From assembly GCA_964369725.1 (NCBI GenBank), contig CAYJGC010000014.1, forward strand, positions 1-35,239: DNA of 35,239 bases, read 5' to 3'. Below the pieces are notes generated by a model. The model made no database searches. It saw nothing but the letters and a program-made list of their open reading frames with translations, and had not been told where the DNA came from. The stretch is from Paraeggerthella sp964369725 (GTDB lineage Bacteria; Actinomycetota; Coriobacteriia; Coriobacteriales; Eggerthellaceae). Positions 8,308-16,150 of this stretch are shown piece after piece. The position numbers and the translations under genes are program-made. The first letter of the stretch is position 1, and each line of letters starts with the position of its first letter.

Positions 8308-9297
8308 ATGGGTTTGAAAGTTGCAGTGTTAATGGGCGGCTCGTCGTTTGAGCGTGAGTTTTCTTTAGCCAGTGGCGAGCATGTTTGTGCCGCACTTGAA
8401 GAAGCTGGACACAGAGTCGTGCCTCTTGATACTACGGCAGACCTTGTCCCTACATTGCGTAGTGAGCGCCCTGATGTATGCTACAGTGCACTCCACGGAA
8501 AGCATGGCGAAGACGGAACCATTCAGAGCTTGCTCGAATTTGTAGGAATTCCTTTCGTAGGGTCGCCCGGCAGTGTGTGTCAGCGCGCCTGGAATAAAGA
8601 CTCTATGCATTCCGAAATGGCTGCCTATCGCGCAATCACCAATGAGGCTCCTATCGCTTCATGGCCGCAGGGTCTCTATATTGCGCGTGATGCATTTAAG
8701 GATATGGGTGCTGCTACTGCCCTTGACTTAGTAGAGCAGCGCGTCTTAGGTGGATATCCCGTAGCTGTTAAGCCTGCTCATGGCGGTTCTGCTATGGGTG
8801 TGCATCGCGTCGATTGTGTGGAAGATTTAGGCGAAGCTATTTTGGATGCCCTGTCATTTGATGAAGCTGTTGTTATTGAGCAATGGGTCGAAGGTGTTGA
8901 AGTGGCGGTTTCTGTTTTAGGAACCGGTTGGGACGCTTACGCATTGCCTCCTGTTGAAATTGTTCCCAAAACGGGTCGATTCGATCTTGAGGCTCGCATG
9001 ACGCCTGGGGCGGTGGAATATTTTGCCCCTGTTCGCCCCGCTTCTCTTTCTGCAGATGAGGGCGAAGCTCATGCAATTCGTGCGGAAATAGAGCGTGCGG
9101 CTCTCGAAGTGTGTCGCGCTTACAATGTTATTGACTTGGCTCGCGTGGACCTCATTTGGGATGGCGCTCAGGCGCGTGTGTTTGAGCTTAATGTGTCTCC
9201 TGGTATGGCAGAAAATTCTTTATTCCCTACGGCCTGTGCGGCTGCAGGTTTAAACTTGTCGGATGTTCTTGACCAGTTGGTTTCTCAATACGCTTGA
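8308..9297 (+). CDS. ddl: D-alanine--D-alanine ligase family ATP-grasp enzyme (divergent)
   Basis: The protein has 329 residues. It would join two D-alanines with ATP to make the dipeptide used in peptidoglycan precursors. Evidence: MGGSSFEREFSLASG at the N-terminus, SALHGKHGEDGTIQSLLEF and GIPFVGS, the ATP-grasp segments YPVAVKPAHGGSAMGV and EQWVEGVEVAVSVLG, and the C-terminal metal/phosphate motif FELNVSPGMAENSLFP. The canonical E-N-T-x-PGMT reads E-L-N-V-S-PGMA here, and the usual MDK after the first domain reads WNKD, so it is an unusual family member. The ATG at 8308 is preferred over an in-frame GTG at 8275 because of GAAAGGGA just upstream. The last codons are duplicated after the assembly gap. 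Confidence 0.85.
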   Translation: MGLKVAVLMGGSSFEREFSLASGEHVCAALEEAGHRVVPLDTTADLVPTLRSERPDVCYSALHGKHGEDGTIQSLLEFVGIPFVGSPGSVCQRAWNKDSMHSEMAAYRAITNEAPIASWPQGLYIARDAFKDMGAATALDLVEQRVLGGYPVAVKPAHGGSAMGVHRVDCVEDLGEAILDALSFDEAVVIEQWVEGVEVAVSVLGTGWDAYALPPVEIVPKTGRFDLEARMTPGAVEYFAPVRPASLSADEGEAHAIRAEIERAALEVCRAYNVIDLARVDLIWDGAQARVFELNVSPGMAENSLFPTACAAAGLNLSDVLDQLVSQYA

Positions 9298-9338
9298 GTA
9301 TAAGAGATCGTAAGCAAACGTTAGTTTTGGGATGGCGT

Positions 9339-9438
9339 NNNNNNNNNNNNNNNNNNNNNNNNNNNNNNNNNNNNNNNNNNNNNNNNNNNNNNNNNNNNNN
9401 NNNNNNNNNNNNNNNNNNNNNNNNNNNNNNNNNNNNNN
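9339..9438. other. 100-N assembly gap with 55-base overlapping ends
   Basis: Exactly 100 N. Bases 9284-9338 are identical to 9439-9493 over 55 bases, including the last codons and stop of the D-Ala-D-Ala ligase. The simplest reading is an unmerged contig overlap, not missing DNA. Apart from this, 9298-9600 holds no gene that I can support. Confidence 0.93.
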
Positions 9439-9609
9439 CTCAATACGCTTGAGTATAAGAGATCGTAAGCAAACGTTAGTTTTGGGATGGCGTCAACAGA
9501 GCCGCGTGTCTCAGGGGTAGGTGTTGTTGAATCTCGGTTTATCTGCTCACAAAAAAGCAACCAATAGTAGAGCACTCGTGTTTTCTGTGCGGAAATGATA
9601 ATGTTCGCC

Positions 9610-9615
9610 TATAAT
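9610..9615 (+). promoter_or_regulatory. Perfect TATAAT -10 box upstream of the YtxH gene
   Basis: TATAAT lies 34 bases before the ATG at 9650. No convincing -35 hexamer is found at 16-18 bases, so only the -10 element is supported. Confidence 0.4.
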
Positions 9616-9649
9616 GAAAACACAAGTAAACGTCCAAAAGGAGGTCGTT

Positions 9650-10099
9650 ATGGGTAACAAACTAGGCACATTTCTTCTCGGCGGATTAACAGGCGCAGTG
9701 ATTGCTTTACTGTATGCTCCTCGCTCAGGAAAGGAAACGCGCGCAATTGTGACGGAAAGAGTTAATGAAGCTTGGGGTGAAGCTCAGGAAATCGGCTCTC
9801 AGGCAGCCGGCAATGTGCAGCAAGCTTATCAAGGTGCCGCTGCAAACGCACAAGATTTTTATGGCGTGGCTACGGCTCGTGTGCATGAAGCAGCCGACAA
9901 TATCAAGCCTGTATTTACTCAAAAAAATGACGAGCTTCGCGAGAAGATTGAGAGCGCACGTCAGCGCATTGCTTCTCAGGTTGTGAAGAACATGGAAGAA
10001 TCACAGGAAGTGGCAGAAGATGCCATCCCCGTTGTAGCTGAAGTGGAAGAAGCTGCCTCAGAAGAAGCGATTGCTTCTGAAGAGAACTCTGAGAAATAG
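9650..10099 (+). CDS. YtxH domain-containing envelope protein
   Basis: The protein has 149 residues. Its N-terminus (KLGTFLLGGLTGAVIALLYA, then PRSGKETR) is the typical YtxH/gas-vesicle-like hydrophobic anchor and basic turn. The rest is a long amphipathic, Ala/Gln/Glu-rich helix of coiled-coil character, ending in an acidic tail. Family members are small membrane-associated proteins, often linked to stress; the molecular function is not established. The ATG at 9650 is chosen because AAAGGAGG lies six bases upstream; the in-frame ATG at 9614 overlaps the -10 box. A very strong hairpin terminator follows, so it is probably monocistronic, next to other envelope genes. Confidence 0.9.
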   Translation: MGNKLGTFLLGGLTGAVIALLYAPRSGKETRAIVTERVNEAWGEAQEIGSQAAGNVQQAYQGAAANAQDFYGVATARVHEAADNIKPVFTQKNDELREKIESARQRIASQVVKNMEESQEVAEDAIPVVAEVEEAASEEAIASEENSEK

Positions 10100-10121
10100 T
10101 ACTGCCCTCAATGTAGATGTA

Positions 10122-10177
10122 ACAAAAGCGGCAACGTTTCAACAAGCTATGAATTGTTGAGCGTGCCGCTTTTGTTC
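10122..10177 (+). terminator. Strong long-stem terminator hairpin
   Basis: ACAAAAGCGGCA (10122-10133) pairs perfectly with TGCCGCTTTTGT (10164-10175). An inner stem TCAACAA (10139-10145) / TTGTTGA (10154-10160) sits above an internal loop. The T-rich end lies within the stem, so the hairpin could work on both strands. Confidence 0.85.
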
Positions 10178-10245
10178 ATGTGCTGATGTTTCAATAGGTA
10201 ATAAAACTACCGTGCATGAGCAGAAATACTGCGGAAGTGAAGGAT

Positions 10246-11181
10246 ATGGCAAGTAAATTAATAACAACTGATGAGTTGACAGGAACCCGCGTTGTTGGAG
10301 GAAAAAATGCTACGAAGCGCATTGGTAAAGTGCGTCGATTTGTTTTTCATCCTAAAGAGAAGCGCTGTATTGGCTATATCGTCAAACGCCCTGACTTGCT
10401 GTGGATGTTTCATCGTAAGGATCTTTTTGTTTCTTTGGAAGGTTACGATTTTATCGATGGCCGTATTGTGGTTAGAGATGTGCCGGAGGCTACAGGGAAA
10501 AAAGCCTGTACAGCACTAGGTGTCGATTGGGATGAGTGTGTGTTATGGGTCGGTCTTCCTGTTATGACCGAAGATGGAGACTCGTTTGGTGTCGTTGGTA
10601 ATGTCACTTTTAATCTGCGGACGGGTGTTGTCGATTCTTTTTCTACTGATGGCGGTGCAATAGATAACGCATTATTAGGGACGATGAATATTCCTGGAGA
10701 CTTGGTCAAGGGCTTTCGCCGCGGGATTGGTGTTGCTGTTGCCCAAACTGGTCAAGAAGGCGTTGCAACAGAAGAAGTAACTTTAGGGGCAATCCTTGTT
10801 TCTAATGAGGTTAAAAAACTGAAGGTTGAAGGAGGCGTTGCGGAAAAAGCTGGTGAAGCAACGGCAATTGCAACAGACAAAGTGCAAAGCGTTGTTGAGA
10901 AGGTAAAACCAGTTGCAAGTGAAGCCGCAAAAAAGACCGGCGAGGCGGTCAATAAAGGAGCTTACGCAACGGGTCAGCAAATATCAAAATCAAAAACCAT
11001 GTTCTCAGACTTCAAGGAAGAGTACGACAAGGCTCGCGGCCCAAAAGCAGTTGCTGGCACAAAGAAGCCTTTGCTGCAAAAGAAAGCCTCTGCGTCGGCT
11101 CAACCCAAAAAAAGTACACCCAAGAAGAATATGTTCTCATCTTTTAAAGATGAATACAACAAGGCTCGTCGCGAGGACTAA
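10246..11181 (+). CDS. PRC-barrel-like domain protein with duplicated C-terminal motif
   Basis: The protein has about 311 residues. The first half (ITTDELTGTRVVGGKNATKR, then IGKVRRFVFHPKEKRCIGYI) looks like a PRC-barrel, with a second barrel-like stretch at VGLPVMTEDGDSFGVVGNV. The second half is an Ala/Lys/Glu-rich helical region resembling YtxH/LEA-type helices. It ends in two copies of one short motif: MFSDFKEEYDKAR, and later MFSSFKDEYNKARRE at the extreme C-terminus. The start is uncertain: ATG 10246 (MASKLITTDEL) fits the domain boundary, while an in-frame ATG at 10216 lacks a clear ribosome site. The next gene starts 3 bases after the stop, so the two are probably an operon. The role is unknown; envelope or RNA-associated scaffolding is possible. 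Confidence 0.8.
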   Translation: MASKLITTDELTGTRVVGGKNATKRIGKVRRFVFHPKEKRCIGYIVKRPDLLWMFHRKDLFVSLEGYDFIDGRIVVRDVPEATGKKACTALGVDWDECVLWVGLPVMTEDGDSFGVVGNVTFNLRTGVVDSFSTDGGAIDNALLGTMNIPGDLVKGFRRGIGVAVAQTGQEGVATEEVTLGAILVSNEVKKLKVEGGVAEKAGEATAIATDKVQSVVEKVKPVASEAAKKTGEAVNKGAYATGQQISKSKTMFSDFKEEYDKARGPKAVAGTKKPLLQKKASASAQPKKSTPKKNMFSSFKDEYNKARRED

Positions 11182-11184
11182 ACT

Positions 11185-12006
11185 ATGAGTGAAGAGAATG
11201 GCGCTGAGTTCTCTGACGCGCGCAAAAACCAAAGAGATTTTGATTTTGTAAACAAGCCAGAAAAGAAAAATAACCCAAACTGCATAACGCTTTCCGATGG
11301 TCGACAGATTCTGAAAAGCGACATATTTAAGTTTTTGGGCCTTGTTGCTTTCTTTCTTATTATGGCAGCGGCCATTGTTTTTTTGTGGCCGTTGTTCGGT
11401 TCTGTTTTTGAAGAAGGCGGCACTGATCTTGTAATTGAAGAAGTTCGCAATGCTGGAGCAGTAGGCGTTTTTATGCTCTTGGGACTGCAGTTTTTGCAAA
11501 TTGTGGTCGCCTTTGTGCCGGGCGAGGTTGTGCAAATTGTGGCAGGCATACTATATGGCCCATGGCTAGGATCACTGCTTCTTTTGTTGGGATGCCTTAT
11601 TTCGAGTGCCTTTATTTTTGTGTTGGTAAGAAAATTAGGTGCCCCCTTTGTTCAGGGTATGGCGCCAACAAATCAGCTCGAACGTTTTCGTAAGTTTGAA
11701 GAAACCGGCAGACTTAATATCATTGTTTTTATCTTGTTCCTTATACCGGGTTTACCGAAAGACGTTTTTACGTACATAGTCCCTTTGACCGACATGAAAA
11801 TGGGTACGTTTTTAGCACTCGCTTTAGTGGGGCGTACGCCGGGCATTGTGGTCACCGCGTACGCTGCAGATGGTTTGGTAGAGGGACGCATTATGGAGAG
11901 CGTCATCATCTTCGCTTTTGCGGCAGTGATTTGCGCCGTGGGGGTTTTAATGAGGAAGCACATTTTAGGATTCTTAGAAAAAAGAATTCATCGTAAGAAA
12001 AATTAA
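11185..12006 (+). CDS. TVP38/TMEM64-family (VTT/DedA-like) inner-membrane protein
   Basis: The 273-residue protein has a polar N-terminal tail of about 45 residues, a first membrane helix (FLGLVAFFLIMAAAIVFL), then the VTT core. The core includes the signature VAFVPGEVVQIVAGILYGPW (the FIPGE-like/GxxxG re-entrant segment), a second half with LFLIPGLPKDVFTY, GRTPGIVVTAY, and a final helix with a basic end. VTT/DedA proteins are linked to lipid scrambling and membrane homeostasis; the exact lipid is unknown here. It starts 3 bases after the PRC-barrel gene, so they are likely cotranscribed, and a terminator follows. A role in envelope maintenance fits the neighbours. Confidence 0.92.
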   Translation: MSEENGAEFSDARKNQRDFDFVNKPEKKNNPNCITLSDGRQILKSDIFKFLGLVAFFLIMAAAIVFLWPLFGSVFEEGGTDLVIEEVRNAGAVGVFMLLGLQFLQIVVAFVPGEVVQIVAGILYGPWLGSLLLLLGCLISSAFIFVLVRKLGAPFVQGMAPTNQLERFRKFEETGRLNIIVFILFLIPGLPKDVFTYIVPLTDMKMGTFLALALVGRTPGIVVTAYAADGLVEGRIMESVIIFAFAAVICAVGVLMRKHILGFLEKRIHRKKN

Positions 12007-12056
12007 TAATTCAAGAAAGTCATACCTGTTTTATAGAGTGAGCGCAAAATGCTTTA

Positions 12057-12087
12057 AGCCGTGAAGAGTTGTTTCTTCGCGGCTTTT
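12057..12087 (+). terminator. Intrinsic terminator after VTT protein
   Basis: AGCCGTGAAG (12057-12066) pairs with CTTCGCGGCT (12075-12084), with one T-G pair. A TTT run closes it. Confidence 0.8.
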
Positions 12088-12172
12088 CGGTTACGGGAGT
12101 GTAACGAAATGGTGCATTTGCATTAAAAACAATCTAAGATGGCAAAGCGGTATTACAACAAAGGAGAAATTT

Positions 12173-13048
12173 ATGACTTCTAATGAACCAAGCCATAACG
12201 CCAGAGCAGAAGTTGCGGCTGCTGAAGCTGAACTTAAGGCAGCACAGGAAAAACTTGCAGCAGTTCGTGCGCGTTGCGAGCAGGACAATATAGATTGCAT
12301 GTCGCTTGATGAACAGCAAGTGAAAGAAGAGCCAATCATTGTTGAAGCAGTGGTTGTAGAGGAGCCTTTGGTGGTTGATGCGATAGTTTCAGAGGATCCT
12401 ATTGAGGTTAAACCAGTTGAATCCATCGGCGAAAATAACTCTTATCCTGAGACAAGTGCAGCCTGTCAAAGTAATTCCAATTCCTCAGCTCCAGCTGCAG
12501 ACTATGTTGGGAATGCGACTTATGTACAGTCGCCTCAGGCTCCCTGTCAACAGGGAGGACAATCTGCCTCGCATCAAGCGTATCAACAGGACGGACAGTC
12601 TGCCGCACATCAAGCGTATCAACAAGGAGGACAGTCCGGCACGCATCAGGCCTATCAACAACCGCCTTATCAAGCCTATCAATCGGCGCCTCAGTCACCT
12701 AATCAGCAATCGTCGCAGCAACAATCCTATCAACAGCCCCCTCAGCAGCAAGGATATCAGCAGACTCAGCAACAGTACTACCAACCCATAGCCGAAACAA
12801 AAGATCATGTAGCTGCCGGCTTGCTCGCAATTTTCTTGGGTGCTTTTGGTGTGCATAAATTTTATTTAGGATACAACGTAGCAGGCTTCATTATGTTAGG
12901 CGTCTCGATTATTGGCGGTATCCTAACCTTCTCGCTTGCGGCATGGGTAATGGGCGTTATTGCCTTTATTGAAGGAATCATTTACTTAATCAAAAAACAG
13001 TACGAATTTGACCAAATCTATGTCTTTAATAAAAAGGAATGGTTCTAA
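12173..13048 (+). CDS. TM2 domain protein with Gln/Tyr-rich tandem repeats
   Basis: The protein has 291 residues and an AAAGGAGA ribosome site. Residues about 10-35 form a short Ala/Glu helix, followed by an acidic Val/Glu-rich stretch and a long Gln/Ser/Tyr/Pro-rich linker. The linker holds three in-frame 12-residue repeats (GGQSASHQAYQQ and variants, residues 128-163), then PPYQAYQ and QQ-rich tracts. The C-terminus is a clear TM2 domain: GLLAIFLGAFGVHKFYLGYN, then a second helix with GVIAFIEGIIYLI. TM2 proteins are two-span membrane proteins of poorly defined function. The Q/Y linker is probably intrinsically disordered and on the cytoplasmic side. The gene is flanked by a terminator and by a repeat-containing spacer, so it is likely monocistronic. 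Confidence 0.92.
   Translation: MTSNEPSHNARAEVAAAEAELKAAQEKLAAVRARCEQDNIDCMSLDEQQVKEEPIIVEAVVVEEPLVVDAIVSEDPIEVKPVESIGENNSYPETSAACQSNSNSSAPAADYVGNATYVQSPQAPCQQGGQSASHQAYQQDGQSAAHQAYQQGGQSGTHQAYQQPPYQAYQSAPQSPNQQSSQQQSYQQPPQQQGYQQTQQQYYQPIAETKDHVAAGLLAIFLGAFGVHKFYLGYNVAGFIMLGVSIIGGILTFSLAAWVMGVIAFIEGIIYLIKKQYEFDQIYVFNKKEWF
12554..12661 (+). repeat. Three 36-bp in-frame tandem repeats
   Basis: Units at 12554-12589, 12590-12625 and 12626-12661 encode GGQSASHQAYQQ, DGQSAAHQAYQQ and GGQSGTHQAYQQ. They are candidates for length variation between strains. Confidence 0.85.
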
Positions 13049-13712
13049 TAGGTTTAAGGACAAGCAAAGACTTGGCGCGTCCTCATTTGCTTATGGATAA
13101 CTTTGGGGCAATGGCTGATCCCCTCTCTTAGGGATGCGCGAAGACTTGTTGCATCCTTTTAGGTTGTAAGTGGCTTCGGGCAATACTATCATGAGGAGAC
13201 GCGATCAGCTCAAGTGCAGCTGGTTGCGTCCTCGTTTGCTTATGAATGATTCCGGGGTAATGGTTGAGCCCATTTTTAGGGAGCACGATGGCGTATTGCC
13301 TCCTCCTTTGTGTGATCTTGCAAGATTTCAAGAGATTTTCCGTGAGTTTTAGAAATTGCAGTAAAAAATCTAAGTTATCCAAATATGAGAAGCTGACGTT
13401 TGTTGAGAACTAACACACATGTTTGAATGACCTGCGATTTTGTAAGTTGCTTTATGAAGCAATGCTGCGGATGATGGCATTATGCTGAGATTAGTTGGAT
13501 AACTTGGATTTTTCGCCGAGATTTTATTTTTTTACGGTACAGCTCGGTTGGGATGACATGCCGCTTGCGTTGCTTTTCTTCTGTTCGTGGGTTTTTCCAT
13601 GAAGAGGACTGAGCAGCGCATTTTTTTCGTTAGAATACTGTGGTAGATATGAGTTGCGCACGTGCGACAGCTCAACTTTTTAGATGCGGTCCAATATTCC
13701 TAAGGAGGAATC
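13049..13712. other. 664-base spacer with a diverged direct repeat; no supported gene
   Basis: Two related segments, 13077-13136 and 13226-13285, both start with gcgtcctc and stay about three-quarters identical. In one plus-strand frame they encode RPHLLMDNFGAMADPL and RPRLLMNDSGVMVEPI, but stops break the first copy. This looks like decayed coding repeats. A 10-bp palindrome CGCACGTGCG lies at 13657-13666, upstream of the aldolase gene. No clear terminator or full promoter is visible. Confidence 0.5.
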
Positions 13713-14651
13713 ATGCCCAAAATTACTCGCGATCAGGTACGTGTTCCGGTTGATGTTATGCCAGAATCCCGCGAGGAGTACATTGACAACTACATGCTTG
13801 CAACGCGTGGTACTGGTCGTCTCATGTTGTTTGCTTGCGATCAAAAAGTTGAGCATCTCAACGAGGATTTTTATGGCGAAGGCATTGATATCGCAGACGC
13901 AGAACCTCAACATCTCTTCGAGATTGGTCGTCAGGGCGTTTGCGGCGTAGTTGCAGCTCAACGTGGTCTAGTGGCTCAATATGCTGCTGACTATCCAGAG
14001 ATTAACTATCTTGTAAAAATGAATTCAAAGACCAATATTATTGATACCAAGCAAGATGATCCTTATTCACCTCAATTGCACAGCCTTGATGCCGTGCTTG
14101 CAATGCGTGAAGCAGGCGTGAACATTGTAGGTCTTGGATACACACTTTATTTGGGTAGTGAGTATGAATCAACCATGATGGCGGAGGCCGGCGAGCTTAT
14201 TGCTCAGGCTCATGCAAATGGTCTACTGGTAGTTTTATGGATTTACCCTCGTGGTAAAGCTGTTGCTGCCGAAAAAGACCCAGATTTGATTGCTGGTGCT
14301 GCCGGTGTTGCATTGTGTTTGGGTGCAGACTTTGTAAAAGTTAATCCTCCAAAGCCTGAAGATGGACGCACTCCTGCCGAAGCTCTTAAGGTAGCTGCTA
14401 TGGCTGCTGGTCGTACCGGGTTGGTATGTGCCGGTGGCTCTACGGTTGACGCTGAAACGTTCTTGACTCAGCTCTATGACCAGATTCATACAGGTGGCGC
14501 ATGCGGTAACGCAACGGGACGCAATATTCACCAACGCTCTTTGGCTGAAGCGGTTCGTCTCACTAAGGCAATTAGTGCGATTACGCTTGCTGATTACTGT
14601 GTTGAAGATGCTCTTGATATTTTCAACGGTGATGAGGATTTCTCTCTCTAA
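13713..14651 (+). CDS. DhnA-type class I fructose-bisphosphate aldolase family protein
   Basis: The protein has 312 residues and a strong TAAGGAGGA ribosome site. It follows the archaeal-type/DhnA class I aldolases: GRLMLFACDQKVEHL (phosphate/substrate region), LVKMNSKTN, VLWIYPRGKAV, the Schiff-base lysine K209 in ADFVKVNPPK, and VCAGGSTVDAETF and GGACGNATGRNI as the phosphate-binding end. The likely reaction is reversible cleavage of fructose 1,6-bisphosphate to triose phosphates in glycolysis/gluconeogenesis. Paralogues in this family make other aldol products, so the substrate is inferred. A terminator follows 19 bases after the stop, so the unit is monocistronic. Confidence 0.88.
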   Translation: MPKITRDQVRVPVDVMPESREEYIDNYMLATRGTGRLMLFACDQKVEHLNEDFYGEGIDIADAEPQHLFEIGRQGVCGVVAAQRGLVAQYAADYPEINYLVKMNSKTNIIDTKQDDPYSPQLHSLDAVLAMREAGVNIVGLGYTLYLGSEYESTMMAEAGELIAQAHANGLLVVLWIYPRGKAVAAEKDPDLIAGAAGVALCLGADFVKVNPPKPEDGRTPAEALKVAAMAAGRTGLVCAGGSTVDAETFLTQLYDQIHTGGACGNATGRNIHQRSLAEAVRLTKAISAITLADYCVEDALDIFNGDEDFSL

Positions 14652-14670
14652 GCAATTGTTTTGCAATTCT

Positions 14671-14697
14671 AAAGGCTCTCACAAGAGGGCCTTTTTT
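14671..14697 (+). terminator. Intrinsic terminator after aldolase
   Basis: AAAGGCTCT (14671-14679) pairs with AGAGGGCCTTT with one T-G pair. The T run extends to 14697. Confidence 0.85.
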
Positions 14698-14754
14698 GTA
14701 TACTATGGATGCTTTGAGGAAGAGAGTGAAGGCTTTAGAGGAGAAAGGAGTCAT

Positions 14755-15267
14755 GTGCTTATTAGACAAGAGACGCGAGAAGATTATGCTGAGGTTAGAG
14801 AATTAGTTAAAGCTGCTTTTGAAGGTGCAGAACATACGGATGGGGGCGAGTATCTTTTAGTAGACAAGCTCAGAGCGAGCAATGGTTTTGTAAAAGAGTT
14901 AGCACTTATTGCTGAAGGGCGGGAGAGAATCGAAGGTCATATTATGTTCACCGAGGCAATGATTGGCGAACATAAGGGGCTTGCTCTGGCGCCCTTGTCG
15001 GTATTGCCTGGCGCTCAGAAAAAAGGTATCGGAACGGCACTAATGAAAAGAGCTCATGAAATAGCAAAGGAAATGGGTTACAAATTTTGCGTTGTAGTAG
15101 GTAGTGACACCTACTATCCGAGGGTGGGTTACAAAGTTGCCAACAATTACGGAATCTTCGCGCCCTTTGATATTCCTAAGGTAAACTTTATGGTGCTGTT
15201 TTTTGATGAGGATACCGCAGAAATAAAAGGTATGACGATGTATGCTAAAGAACTGCTTGAAGGATAA
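14755..15267 (+). CDS. GNAT N-acetyltransferase (YhbS-like)
   Basis: This 170-residue GNAT-fold enzyme begins LIRQETREDYAEVRELVKAA and carries LAPLSVLPGAQKKGIGTALM, whose Q-x-x-G-I-G-T loop binds acetyl-CoA pyrophosphate. It continues with VVVGSDTYYPRVGYK, typical of the YhbS-like subgroup. It transfers acetyl from acetyl-CoA to an amine; the substrate is unknown. The start is GTG at 14755, with GAGAAAGGAG a few bases upstream. The open frame extends much further 5' (to 14476), but that would run back through the aldolase gene and its terminator. A perfect hairpin terminator begins at the stop codon. Confidence 0.88.
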   Translation: MLIRQETREDYAEVRELVKAAFEGAEHTDGGEYLLVDKLRASNGFVKELALIAEGRERIEGHIMFTEAMIGEHKGLALAPLSVLPGAQKKGIGTALMKRAHEIAKEMGYKFCVVVGSDTYYPRVGYKVANNYGIFAPFDIPKVNFMVLFFDEDTAEIKGMTMYAKELLEG

Positions 15268-15294
15268 AAAAGAAGCCCTTAAGGGCTTCTTTTT
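15267..15294 (+). terminator. Perfect intrinsic terminator after GNAT gene
   Basis: AAAAAGAAGCCC (15267-15278) pairs with GGGCTTCTTTTT (15283-15294) around a TTAA loop. A- and T-runs on both sides suggest bidirectional action, which would also serve the leftward tRNA. Confidence 0.9.
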
Positions 15295-15303
15295 AATTGC
15301 GGA

Positions 15304-15387
15304 TGGTGCCCGAGGCGAGAGTCGAACTCGCACGTCGTTAAACAACGGTTTTTGAGACCGCCGCGTCTGCCATTCCGCCACTCGGGC
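15304..15387 (-). tRNA. tRNA-Leu (CAA)
   Basis: This is a minus-strand class II tRNA. The acceptor strands GCCCGAG (15381-15387 side) and CTCGGGC (15308-15314 side) pair fully. An A discriminator and an encoded CCA (15304-15306) follow. The anticodon stem encloses the loop CTCAAAA, giving anticodon CAA (reads UUG). A long variable arm and a T-arm with GTTCGA are visible. It lies downstream of the leftward ABM gene. Confidence 0.95.
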
Positions 15388-15530
15388 GCAATTGGAAATT
15401 ATAGCGTAATTCGAGCCGCCCGTCGAGAAAAATTTTTTATCTATAAAGTATTCTCGTCTGTGGCCTGTAAAACAAAAGAGATAGGTGAGCGACGTGAGTA
15501 AAGACAGATTCTGCACTGTTTTGCGTTTGA

Positions 15531-15881
15531 TTACGTCAAGTAGTCATTTGAGTCCGTGGGTGCTTCTGCCCTTTCGGTGGCGGTGTATTCGCGCGTGATT
15601 TCGCAGACGGTTATTTTGTAGCTCGCAAACAATGTTTCCTTGCCTTCGGTTTGGCTAATACGATGCTGTAGCGTGTTTCGCCATCTTTTTACGGCCTCTT
15701 TGTCCCCCCAAATGCTCATAGAGAGAAGCTTTCCTTTTTCATTGAGGCTTGTAAATCTTTCAGAACTAATGAAGCCCTCGAATCCCTCCAGTAGGGGTTT
15801 GAGTAGAGCTGCATTCTCTAAATATTTTTGCATACCCTCTTTTGTGGGGGTGACTTCAAATAAAACAACTACCTTGCTCAC
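15531..15881 (-). CDS. Antibiotic biosynthesis monooxygenase (ABM) domain protein
   Basis: This protein of about 117 residues is a single ferredoxin-like ABM domain: VVVLFEVTPTKEGMQKYLEN, LEGFEGFISSERFTSLN, GKLLSMSIWGDKEAVKRWRN, and QHRISQTEG. Small ABM proteins act as dimers, ranging from quinone monooxygenases to haem-degrading enzymes. Nothing here fixes the substrate, and no partner gene is adjacent. I prefer GTG at 15881 (SKVVVLF) since AAGGAG is seven bases upstream; a TTG one codon earlier is also possible. About 265 bases of spacer without a gene precede it. Confidence 0.85.
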   Translation of the reverse strand: MSKVVVLFEVTPTKEGMQKYLENAALLKPLLEGFEGFISSERFTSLNEKGKLLSMSIWGDKEAVKRWRNTLQHRISQTEGKETLFASYKITVCEITREYTATERAEAPTDSNDYLT

Positions 15882-16150
15882 CAAAGTTCTCCTTCTGAAG
15901 CTTTATGGATGTACATATTTAAGATTACTGCTTGTAACAGTGTAAGTGAAGTTGCGCAATGAGGCTGGCAGAAACGTTGTTCGGGCTGCAGAGATTGCTG
16001 GAGTTTCCTGACACCTTGCATCTAGTAGTTCACAGTTCTTTCATATCCATAGAAAAATTATCGTTGTCCTAATAGAGGGACTGCGTAAAACATAGACTGG
16101 CGTATGATGCGTGACGTACAGAAAGAGCCCATCGACCAAAGGGGGTAGGA

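Noticed and set aside
9284..9493. Biological 55-base direct repeat or duplication
   Set aside because: Identical copies directly flank an N gap, which fits an unmerged contig overlap.
13170..13352. 60-aa open frame as an intact gene
   Set aside because: No ribosome site; it is the less damaged copy of a diverged repeat, so a decayed remnant is more likely.
14476..14754. Longer N-terminus of the GNAT protein
   Set aside because: It would overlap the aldolase gene and its terminator; domain homology begins at the GTG 14755.
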